Shown here piece after piece: positions 1-4,785 of a DNA stretch of 6,053 nt (positions are counted from its first letter, which is position 1; the number at the start of each line of letters is the position of its first letter). The notes beneath the pieces were generated by a model, which saw only the letters and a program-made list of their open reading frames with translations, made no database searches and was not told the origin of the DNA. Source of the DNA: Deinococcales bacterium (lineage in GTDB: Bacteria > Deinococcota > Deinococci > Deinococcales > Deinococcaceae); the NCBI GenBank assembly GCA_014378225.1, contig JACMOA010000051.1:1-6053 (forward strand). Reading direction: 5' to 3'. Position numbers and translations under genes: made by a program.

Positions 1-297
1 GTCTACAACGGCTTCTGGTTTGCCCCTGAGCGCGAAGCCTTACAGGTGTACTTTGACCATGTAGCCTCGAGCGTGACTGGAACGGCTCGTGTCAAGCTGT
101 ACAAGGGTAGCGCCACCGTGGTGGGACGCAAAGCCCCCAAGAGCCTGTACGACAAAGAACTGGTGACGTTTGAACGTGACAGCGTGTACAACCAGGCGGA
201 TGCAGGTGCGTTCATCAAACTGAGTGCCCTGCGTCTGCGTGTTCGCTCGAGGGTGGAAGCGAAAGAGAATGCGCTCGAGCCGCAAAAGGCCGAGTGA
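1..297 (+). CDS. argG: argininosuccinate synthase, C-terminal part (5' truncated by window edge)
   Basis: Argininosuccinate synthase joins citrulline and aspartate using ATP, the penultimate step of arginine synthesis in the cytoplasm. Only the last 98 residues are present, read in frame from base 1 to a TGA at 295-297. The visible part begins with the family block [14 protein letters not shown], followed by [24 protein letters not shown] and the DAGAFIKL segment of the C-terminal oligomerisation region. The ALRLRVR ending plus a charged tail of about 16 residues resembles Thermus ArgG, as I recall it. The ATP- and citrulline-binding N-terminal domains lie outside the window, so intactness of the whole gene cannot be judged. 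The stop codon overlaps the next gene's start (TGATG), indicating translational coupling. Identification is firm. Confidence 0.95.
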   Translation, partial: VYNGFWFAPEREALQVYFDHVASSVTGTARVKLYKGSATVVGRKAPKSLYDKELVTFERDSVYNQADAGAFIKLSALRLRVRSRVEAKENALEPQKAE

Positions 298-917
298 TGA
301 ACCCACTCGAGCTGCTTCCTATCGCCGTGGTGTTCTTTGTCGTGCTGGTGGTGCCAGGACCGGATTTCCTTATCGTCACCCGCGCTGCCTTGAGCGGGCG
401 GCAAAATGGATTGTTTGCGGGTTTGGGTGTCGCCACTGCCATACTGGTATGGGCCGCCTCAACAAAGCTGGGCCTAACCCTGCTGTTCGAGCGCTTTGCC
501 TGGTTATATGGTTCGCTCAAACTGCTGGGTGCGGCGTACTTGATTTATTTGGGGGTGCAAACGTGGCGTGCCGCGAGCCAGAGCCGTGCAGCGACAGCGC
601 TCGAGCGCGAGGTTCTGCAAATCAGTCCACTAGCTGCATGGAAACAAGGGTTTTTGACCAACATCTCTAACCCCAAAGCAGTCGTGTTCTTCGGCAGTAT
701 CTTCACCGCACTCGTTCCAAGCCATCTGCCTGCCTGGGGAATCTCCATCGCTGTACTGGTTCCCCCACTGCTGGCCGTGTTGTGGTTCACGCTGGTGGCG
801 CTTCTGTTCTCGACGGGCGTGATTCAACGCATTTTCCTGCGGGTGCGTAAAACGCTGGACCGCGTGGCTGGAGCGGTGATGATGCTCTTCGGCGTGCGTC
901 TTTTGGCCGAGCGCTAA
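297..917 (+). CDS. LysE/RhtB-family amino-acid exporter
   Basis: A 206-residue hydrophobic inner-membrane protein of the LysE/RhtB amino-acid efflux family. About six membrane segments are visible, roughly at residues 5-27, 39-63, 69-89, 118-140, 147-171 and 187-204. Family hallmarks are PGPD at 20-23 at the end of the first helix and NPKAVVFF beginning at residue 125. Length is normal for the family. I chose ATG 297 because it overlaps the argG stop by 1 nt and has AAGG at 286-289 with 7-nt spacing; GTG 294 would add one residue. The family exports amino acids such as lysine, arginine, threonine or homoserine, and the sequence does not show which. Its place between argG and argH makes arginine or an arginine precursor a reasonable guess, but this is inference. 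Confidence 0.88.
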   Translation: MNPLELLPIAVVFFVVLVVPGPDFLIVTRAALSGRQNGLFAGLGVATAILVWAASTKLGLTLLFERFAWLYGSLKLLGAAYLIYLGVQTWRAASQSRAATALEREVLQISPLAAWKQGFLTNISNPKAVVFFGSIFTALVPSHLPAWGISIAVLVPPLLAVLWFTLVALLFSTGVIQRIFLRVRKTLDRVAGAVMMLFGVRLLAER

Positions 918-926
918 CCCAGGTCT

Positions 927-1436
927 ATGCTCGAGACCCTATCCGAAACCCACCCCTACACCCTGCGCCCCGCGAACTTGGAGGACGCAGACCTCATTGC
1001 ATCTCTGATTCGGCGGGCCTGGGCCGGAACGGTGGCCCCGGAATCTCAGGGACACCGGATGGGCGGCGCTAAAGTGCTTTCCCGGCTCGAGTACGGAGGC
1101 GGTGCTTTTATCCTCGAGCACCTGGGAGACCCTGTGGGCTGCGTGCAGTTTGTACCGCTCGAGGACGATGTTTACATCTGGGAAATCATGGGCGCGGCGG
1201 TTCTAAAGGAACACCGGGGAAACCATTTGATAGACCGGATGCTCGAGATGGTGGAAGTAGCGGCCCGCCGCGCTCGAGTGAGTGAATTGCGCCTCGCGGT
1301 GCGTCAGGACAACACCACTCATAAATTGGTTTCTCTTTACGAACGCAATGGTTTTGTAGTGGACAAATCGCTTGAGTACAGCCAGAGAAACCCGCTGACC
1401 GTTCCGCCCGTGGTCCTCAGAAAAGTGTTGAACTGA
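927..1436 (+). CDS. GNAT-family N-acetyltransferase with degenerate acetyl-CoA loop
   Basis: A 169-residue protein with the GNAT (Gcn5-related acetyltransferase) layout. It has an N-terminal strand YTLRPANLEDADLIASLIRRAW (split here by meaning: strand to about 20, helix after), a central GCVQFVPL strand, motif A around residues 88-105, and a C-terminal LYERNGFVV strand-turn typical of motif B. The pyrophosphate-binding loop normally reads R/Q-x-x-G-x-G/A. Here it is R97-G98-N99-H100-L101-I102, with His and Ile where the second Gly and the small residue are expected. Acetyl-CoA binding may therefore be altered. The ATG at 927 lies 9 nt after the exporter stop with only AGG (921-923) as a weak ribosome site, so coupling to the upstream gene is likely. 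Substrate is unknown. The arginine operon context allows an amino-acid substrate, but it is not obviously N-acetylglutamate synthase. Confidence 0.8.
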   Translation: MLETLSETHPYTLRPANLEDADLIASLIRRAWAGTVAPESQGHRMGGAKVLSRLEYGGGAFILEHLGDPVGCVQFVPLEDDVYIWEIMGAAVLKEHRGNHLIDRMLEMVEVAARRARVSELRLAVRQDNTTHKLVSLYERNGFVVDKSLEYSQRNPLTVPPVVLRKVLN

Positions 1437-1511
1437 ATAACTTACCTCGAGCACAACCTTTCCCGATGTCTGAAATCTGACGTCTCCAAACCCAAAAACC
1501 GAGAACCCAAA
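1437..1511 (+). other. 75-nt leader before argH
   Basis: This is the largest gap inside the arginine cluster. It contains one CTCGAG (1446-1451) and a direct repeat AACCCAAAA at 1489-1497 and 1504-1512, the second copy running into the argH ATG. There is no clear Shine-Dalgarno sequence, only GAGAA at 1501-1505, and no convincing -35/-10 pair or hairpin-plus-T-tract terminator. Whether argH starts a new transcript here cannot be decided from sequence. Confidence 0.4.
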
Positions 1512-2966
1512 ATGACCCAAACACCTAAAAAACTCTGGGGCGGACGTTTCGCCGAAGCCACCGATGGGCTGGTTGAACTCTTCAACGCCTCGGTGGGTTT
1601 TGACCAACGCCTGTTCGAGCAAGACATTCGCGGCAGCCTCGCCCATGCTGCCATGTTGGGTAAAACCGGAATTCTTCAGCCGCTCGAGGTAAAGCAGATT
1701 CAGGACGGCCTGAACGCCATTCTCGAGGATATTAGAGCCGGAAATTTCGAGTGGAAACTCTCGCTCGAGGATGTTCACATGAACATCGAGTCCGCCCTGC
1801 GTGACCGAATTGGCCCGGTAGCTGGCAAGCTGCATACCGCCCGCTCGAGAAATGACCAGGTGGCGGTAGACTTCAGATTATTTGTCAAAGACGCCGCACT
1901 CGAGCTGGCAAGCCTGTGCCGGGGTTTGCGTGCGGTGATGGTGAGCGAGGCGGAGAAATATCTAGGCGGGGGGCAGGGGGCAGGGGTAGAAACGACGCTC
2001 GAGCTTAGAGTAGATGCTGAAGCAGTCCCCCCCGCTCCTCTTATTCTCCCTGGTTACACCCACCTACAAGTGGCCCAGCCCATCCTGCTCTCGCACTGGT
2101 TTCTGGCGTATGCCGAGATGCTCGAGCGCGACGAATCTCGCTTTTTAGACGCGGCGAAGCGCATGGACGAATCTCCACTTGGCTCGAGCGCACTTGCCGG
2201 AACGCCCTGGCCCATTGACCGTGACATGACCGCTCGAGAACTGGGTTTTGCCCGTCCAACCCGTAATTCTCTGGATGGAGTCGGCTCGAGGGATTTCGCG
2301 CTCGAGTTCCTGGCGGCTTGTTCCATCAACATGGCCCACCTCTCGAGACTGTCCGAAGAAATGGTGCTCTACTCGAGCTTCGAGTTCGGCTTTGTAACCC
2401 TGCCGGATAGTCATACCACTGGCTCGAGCATCATGCCGCAAAAGAAAAACCCGGATGTTTCGGAGTTGGCAAGAGGGAAAGCCGGAAGGGTTTTTGGCGA
2501 TTTGATGGCGCTGCTGACCGTGGTCAAAGGAACGCCGCTGGCCTACAACAAGGATTTGCAGGAAGATAAAGAACCCGTGTTCGATGCCTTCGATACCGTG
2601 TCCATCGTGCTCCGCCTGTACGCCGAGATGTTGCCCAAAGCGGTCTGGCACGCGGAAACGTGTGAAAAAGCTGCTGCTCGAGGGTTTTCCACTGCCACCG
2701 ACCTGGCCGACCATCTGGCGCTAGGGGGACTCCCTTTTCGAGAAGCGCATGAAGTGGTGGGTAAACTGGTGGGATATTGCGTGCAGTACGGGAAGCAACT
2801 CTGGGAACTCTCGAGCGAAGAACTCAAAGCTGCTCACCCTTCTTTAAACTCGAGTGTGGCAGAAAAGCTCAGTGTGCAGAATTCGGTGCGCTCGAGGATG
2901 TCATTCGGTGGAACCGCACCGGAACGGGTGCGTGAAGCGCTAGGGGCCGCCAAAAGCCGACTGTGA
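1512..2966 (+). CDS. argH: argininosuccinate lyase with in-frame insertion
   Basis: Argininosuccinate lyase cleaves argininosuccinate to arginine and fumarate, the last step of the pathway; the family is a cytoplasmic homotetramer with shared active sites. Visible hallmarks are WGGRF near the N-terminus, EDVHMNIE, HTARSRNDQV at 108-117, GYTHLQ at 181-186 with catalytic H184, and the fumarase/lyase signature GSSIMPQKKNP at 304-314, which includes the catalytic serine loop. The C-terminal GGTAPERVREAL block is present. Length is 484 residues, about 22 longer than Thermus ArgH as recalled. The excess matches a glycine-rich then charged insertion at residues 152-175 between helix EAEKYL and PLILPGYTHLQ. 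The reading frame is preserved and all motifs remain, so activity is plausible. ATG 1512 gives the standard N-terminus but has no clear Shine-Dalgarno. The gene follows a 75-nt gap and is 24 nt before the next gene. Confidence 0.97.
   Translation: MTQTPKKLWGGRFAEATDGLVELFNASVGFDQRLFEQDIRGSLAHAAMLGKTGILQPLEVKQIQDGLNAILEDIRAGNFEWKLSLEDVHMNIESALRDRIGPVAGKLHTARSRNDQVAVDFRLFVKDAALELASLCRGLRAVMVSEAEKYLGGGQGAGVETTLELRVDAEAVPPAPLILPGYTHLQVAQPILLSHWFLAYAEMLERDESRFLDAAKRMDESPLGSSALAGTPWPIDRDMTARELGFARPTRNSLDGVGSRDFALEFLAACSINMAHLSRLSEEMVLYSSFEFGFVTLPDSHTTGSSIMPQKKNPDVSELARGKAGRVFGDLMALLTVVKGTPLAYNKDLQEDKEPVFDAFDTVSIVLRLYAEMLPKAVWHAETCEKAAARGFSTATDLADHLALGGLPFREAHEVVGKLVGYCVQYGKQLWELSSEELKAAHPSLNSSVAEKLSVQNSVRSRMSFGGTAPERVREALGAAKSRL
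1966..2035. repeat. inverted-repeat-bounded insertion inside argH
   Basis: GCGGGGGG at 1966-1973 is the exact reverse complement of CCCCCCGC at 2028-2035. The two bracket the coding segment that is extra relative to Thermus ArgH. The left side also contains G-runs of 6, 5 and 4 separated by CA (1968-1986). The segment stays in frame and encodes a GGGQGAG start, a TTLELRVDAEA middle and a PP end. A palindromic element inserted in frame, or slippage expansion of G/C tracts, would both fit. Confidence 0.55.
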
Positions 2967-2990
2967 TTTGATAAATATGGAGAAAGTATC

Positions 2991-3467
2991 GTGAACACTG
3001 TGTTGCAAGCCGTGCAAATTCAACGGCTCGAGGAAAGTTCGCTCGAGCGAATTATCACACTGCTCGAGCAGTGTGATATGTACACCAGCAGCGTCACCTT
3101 TGAGTCCTCGAGCTACTGGATTGCCCAACTGGACGGCCTGGACGTGGGTTGCGTGGGCCTCGAGCAAGGCTTTCAGGCTTCACTGTTGCGGAGTGTGGCG
3201 GTGTTGCCCCGGTTTCGCTCGAGCGGTGTAGCACGCACTCTAACTTTGTTCGCGCTCGAGCAGGCCAGAAGCGGGGGAGACCAGGCCGATTATCTGTTTA
3301 CCTCGGACATGGGACCATTCTGGACCCGATTTGGCTTTATCGAAGTTCCGCTCGAGACTCTAGTTCAGGCCCTTCCCGATGTTCCACAAGTTCAGAGCGC
3401 CTTGAATCAACGATGGCTCGAGGAATCTCGAGCGTGGCTCAAATCACTCGAGCCGCAGGAGGTATGA
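2991..3467 (+). CDS. GNAT-family N-acetyltransferase (short, ArsN2-like layout)
   Basis: A 158-residue protein with a recognisable GNAT core. It has an N-terminal helix LERIITLLEQCD, a strand YWIAQLDGLDVGCVGL, then motif A LRSVAVLPRFRSSGVA. The acetyl-CoA loop R76-S77-S78-G79-V80-A81 is canonical. YLFTSDMGPFWTRFGFIEV at about 101-119 supplies the last core strand and helix. The compact core with FW-x-R-x-GF resembles small acetyltransferases of the ArsN2 type, but the substrate cannot be assigned. The start is GTG 2991, preceded by GGAG at 2979-2982 with 8-nt spacing; the nearby ATG 2977 is out of frame. Its last codons carry the ribosome site of the following argA-type gene, so the two are coupled. 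It has the highest density of CTCGAG in the window (11 copies) and contains a 26-bp perfect palindrome. Confidence 0.8.
   Translation: MNTVLQAVQIQRLEESSLERIITLLEQCDMYTSSVTFESSSYWIAQLDGLDVGCVGLEQGFQASLLRSVAVLPRFRSSGVARTLTLFALEQARSGGDQADYLFTSDMGPFWTRFGFIEVPLETLVQALPDVPQVQSALNQRWLEESRAWLKSLEPQEV
3038..3051. repeat. 14-bp perfect palindrome centred on CTCGAG
   Basis: TTCGCTCGAGCGAA reads identically on both strands. It lies in the start of the second GNAT gene, one base before the longer 26-bp palindrome. Confidence 0.85.
3053..3078. repeat. 26-bp perfect palindrome centred on CTCGAG
   Basis: The left half TATCACACTGCTC is followed directly by its exact reverse complement, with no spacer and no mismatch; symmetry breaks at 3052/3079. 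It begins 62 nt after the GTG start of the second GNAT gene and encodes I-T-L-L-E-Q-C-D. As RNA it could fold into an 11-bp stem with a UCGA tetraloop; as DNA it has the shape of a site for a dimeric protein. No T-tract follows, so it is not an ordinary intrinsic terminator. Confidence 0.9.
3457..3462 (+). promoter_or_regulatory. ribosome binding site deciding the argA start
   Basis: AGGAGG is a full Shine-Dalgarno core. It is 1 nt from ATG 3464 but 7 nt from ATG 3470, so it favours 3470 as the start. It sits within the last codons of the upstream GNAT gene. Confidence 0.75.
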
Positions 3468-3469
3468 CT

Positions 3470-3994
3470 ATGTTGCTCGCCCTCGAGTCCATCATCCTTC
3501 CAGACCTTTCGCCAGATAGTGCGCTCACTGTTCGCAAGGCCAGTTTGCGCGACGTGGACGCGATTCATGAACTCATCGGTTACTGGGCCGCCAAAGGTCA
3601 GATGCTGGTTCGCAGCAAAGCCCTACTGGGGGAAAGCATCCGCGATTTCTGGGTGGTTCACGCCATAATGCCAGACGGTCTCGAGGGCATTGCAGGGGTG
3701 TGTGGCCTGCACATGCTCGCAAGCGACTTGGCCGAGGTACGCGGTCTGGCTATCCACCCAAACTTTCAGGGCAAGGGTCTGGGTAAAAAACTCGTCCTGG
3801 CCTGTGAATCCGAGGCTCGAGCGATTGGTCTTCCCGCGCTGTTTGCTTGGACCTACCAACAAAAATTCTTTGAGGCGTGCGGCTTTCATAGAGTAGATAA
3901 AACCAATCTGCATCCCAAAGTCTGGAGTGAGTGTCAGCGCTGTCCTTTTTACGAAAATTGCCAGGAAATAGGAATGCGTAAGGAACTCGAGTGA
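3470..3994 (+). CDS. argA: short-form N-acetylglutamate synthase (GNAT type)
   Basis: Probably the first enzyme of arginine synthesis, acetylating glutamate with acetyl-CoA. It is a 174-residue single-domain GNAT protein, the short kind lacking the amino-acid-kinase domain of E. coli ArgA. Seen in order: strand LTVRKASLRDVDAIHELI, a WVVHAI strand region, EVRGLAIHPNFQGKGLG with the canonical acetyl-CoA loop Q100-G-K-G-L-G105, the FAWTYQQKFFEACGF segment, and a tail KVWSECQRCPFYENCQE. This KVW-x-x-C-x-x-C-P tail is, to my knowledge, typical of short N-acetylglutamate synthases in bacteria such as Thermus and Geobacter. The cysteines are C155, C158 and C164. Start ATG 3470 has AGGAGG 7 nt upstream; the in-frame ATG 3464 overlaps the previous stop but is too close to that site. 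The arginine operon context supports the call. Another amino-acid acetyltransferase remains possible. Confidence 0.8.
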   Translation: MLLALESIILPDLSPDSALTVRKASLRDVDAIHELIGYWAAKGQMLVRSKALLGESIRDFWVVHAIMPDGLEGIAGVCGLHMLASDLAEVRGLAIHPNFQGKGLGKKLVLACESEARAIGLPALFAWTYQQKFFEACGFHRVDKTNLHPKVWSECQRCPFYENCQEIGMRKELE

Positions 3995-4001
3995 GGAGGG
4001 G

Positions 4002-4007
4002 TAAAAT
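4002..4007 (+). promoter_or_regulatory. candidate -10 box for a leaderless transcript
   Basis: TAAAAT matches the TANNNT -10 pattern at five of six bases of TATAAT and ends 6 nt before ATG 4014. That spacing would place the transcription start at or near the start codon, an arrangement known to be common in Deinococcus-Thermus. No good -35 is seen 17 nt upstream (3979-3984 is TAAGGA). Confidence 0.4.
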
Positions 4008-4017
4008 GAACGTATGA
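4006..4017 (+). other. possible three-codon leader ORF (M-N-V-stop)
   Basis: ATG AAC GTA TGA starts 6 nt after a strong AGGAGG at 3994-3999, and its TGA overlaps the start codon of the next gene (ATGA at 4014-4017). The Shine-Dalgarno spacing suits this ATG much better than ATG 4014 (14 nt). It may act in termination-reinitiation, or it may be accidental. Confidence 0.25.
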
Positions 4018-4259
4018 GTAGACTCGAGCAGATTTTGAAGATGGACCGCAGCAAGGTGAGAATCATCAATCTGGACGATTGGCGCGAGGAAGATGACATT
4101 CGAGAAAATCTGGAGTTCTGGCTTTCCTGCACGCCAGAAGAGCGGCTGGTGGGACTCGAGGATTTGAGGGCGGTCAACTATGGAGAGCAACTTACCCGTA
4201 CCCGTACTGAGTCAAGATTTTCAGGACTTTATCCGTTTGCTTTCCGAAAAATCCGTTGA
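4014..4259 (+). CDS. small acidic protein, putative partner of the nucleotidyltransferase
   Basis: An 81-residue protein without an assignable domain. It has an acidic central stretch LDDWREEDDIRENLEFWLSCTPEERLVGLEDLRAVNYG (helical by appearance, roughly residues 21-58), then a basic C-terminus ending FAFRKIR. Small proteins with a W-x-LS/TPEERL-x-x-x-E-x-LR pattern commonly precede minimal nucleotidyltransferases in bacteria, from memory, and the pair is often described as toxin-antitoxin-like. On that basis this would be the small partner. ATG 4014 is chosen because the earlier ATG 4006 runs into a stop after three codons. It lies 19 nt after argA and overlaps the next gene by 80 nt in another frame. 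No DNA-binding fold is obvious. Confidence 0.7.
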   Translation: MSRLEQILKMDRSKVRIINLDDWREEDDIRENLEFWLSCTPEERLVGLEDLRAVNYGEQLTRTRTESRFSGLYPFAFRKIR

Positions 4260-4644
4260 GTATCTACTGATTGGAGGGTACGCGGTTAACCTGCACGGAA
4301 ATATTCGGACCACCAAAGATATTGATTTCTGGTTCAATCCCAAACCTCAGAATTGCGAACGGCTCGAGCAGGTGCTGTTTGAGTTTTCAGGAATTTCAGT
4401 GCCAGAAGGCAGTTTATCCCAGCCCAACAGTATGTTGCAGCTCGGCCTTCCGCCTAACCGAATTAACTTGCTCAACGAACCTGACCCAGATTTACCGTTT
4501 TCACCTTGTTATGAACGCCGCCTGGACGTGCTGCTCGAGGGTTTGACCGTCCCAGTGGTTTCAAAAGCGGATTTAATTTTGCTCAAACGTCACGCGGGTC
4601 GCCCTCGAGACCTGCTTGACATTCAACAGCTCGGGGAAATCTAA
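4180..4644 (+). CDS. minimal nucleotidyltransferase (DUF6036/AbiEii-like), toxin-antitoxin-like
   Basis: A 154-residue protein with the polymerase-beta-type nucleotidyltransferase core. YLLIGGYAVNLHG contains the G32-G33 loop, and RTTKDIDFW gives the metal-binding D47-x-D49 pair. QLGLPPNRINLL marks the third strand, and there is a C-terminal segment KADLILLKRHAGRPRDLLDI as found in DUF6036-like proteins. At the third acidic position the family usually has RIDLL/RIDIL; here it is N96, so catalysis may be weakened. The start ATG 4180 has GAGGG at 4166-4170 with 9-nt spacing, inside the previous gene, so translation is probably coupled. Related proteins transfer nucleotides to RNA or to a partner protein, or act as abortive-infection factors; the exact target is unknown. 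The gene looks more AT-rich than argH, consistent with later acquisition. Confidence 0.78.
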   Translation: MESNLPVPVLSQDFQDFIRLLSEKSVEYLLIGGYAVNLHGNIRTTKDIDFWFNPKPQNCERLEQVLFEFSGISVPEGSLSQPNSMLQLGLPPNRINLLNEPDPDLPFSPCYERRLDVLLEGLTVPVVSKADLILLKRHAGRPRDLLDIQQLGEI

Positions 4645-4785
4645 CTCAGGCAATATATTGACCTTTTCCCTCGAGTGGACTAGGAAAGCCCTGAATTTTT
4701 AAAGTTCCGCTCGAGTACACTTTTCAAAACCTTTATGTTTAGGCTACGTGAGTCTTGAACCAGAGTAGGACATGGAGAACACCGC
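4645..4785 (+). promoter_or_regulatory. 141-nt gap, probable carA promoter region
   Basis: This gap is AT-richer than its neighbours, especially at 4691-4740, and holds two CTCGAG copies (4670-4675 and 4710-4715). A possible promoter is TTGACC at 4658-4663 with TAGGAA at 4681-4686 (17-bp spacer), but the -10 is poor. TATGTT at 4734-4739 is another -10 candidate without a good -35. No clear hairpin terminator after the nucleotidyltransferase gene and no recognisable riboswitch are seen. GGAGA at 4774-4778 is the carA ribosome site, 7 nt before its ATG. Confidence 0.4.

Noticed and set aside
224..670. Alternative + strand frame over the exporter gene
   Set aside because: The LysE/RhtB frame shows helices, PGPD and NPK motifs; the alternative is Cys/Arg-rich with no family features.
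1203..1835. Antisense open frame of 210 codons across the first GNAT and argH starts
   Set aside because: It shadows two well-supported genes, has no recognisable domain, and long antisense frames are favoured by the palindromic CTCGAG sites, which contain no stop on either strand.
2145..2714. Antisense open frame of 189 codons opposite argH
   Set aside because: It is a shadow of the conserved lyase core including the GSSIMPQKKNP signature; no independent evidence of coding.
3053..3078. Reading the 26-bp palindrome as a CRP-type site or a terminator
   Set aside because: The half sites are TCACA then TGTGA with 12 bp between, the reverse of the usual TGTGA-N6-TCACA order, and no T-tract follows.
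3623..4190. Two overlapping antisense open frames opposite argA and the small gene
   Set aside because: They lie opposite supported genes and have compositionally odd, Ser/Arg-rich products without domains.
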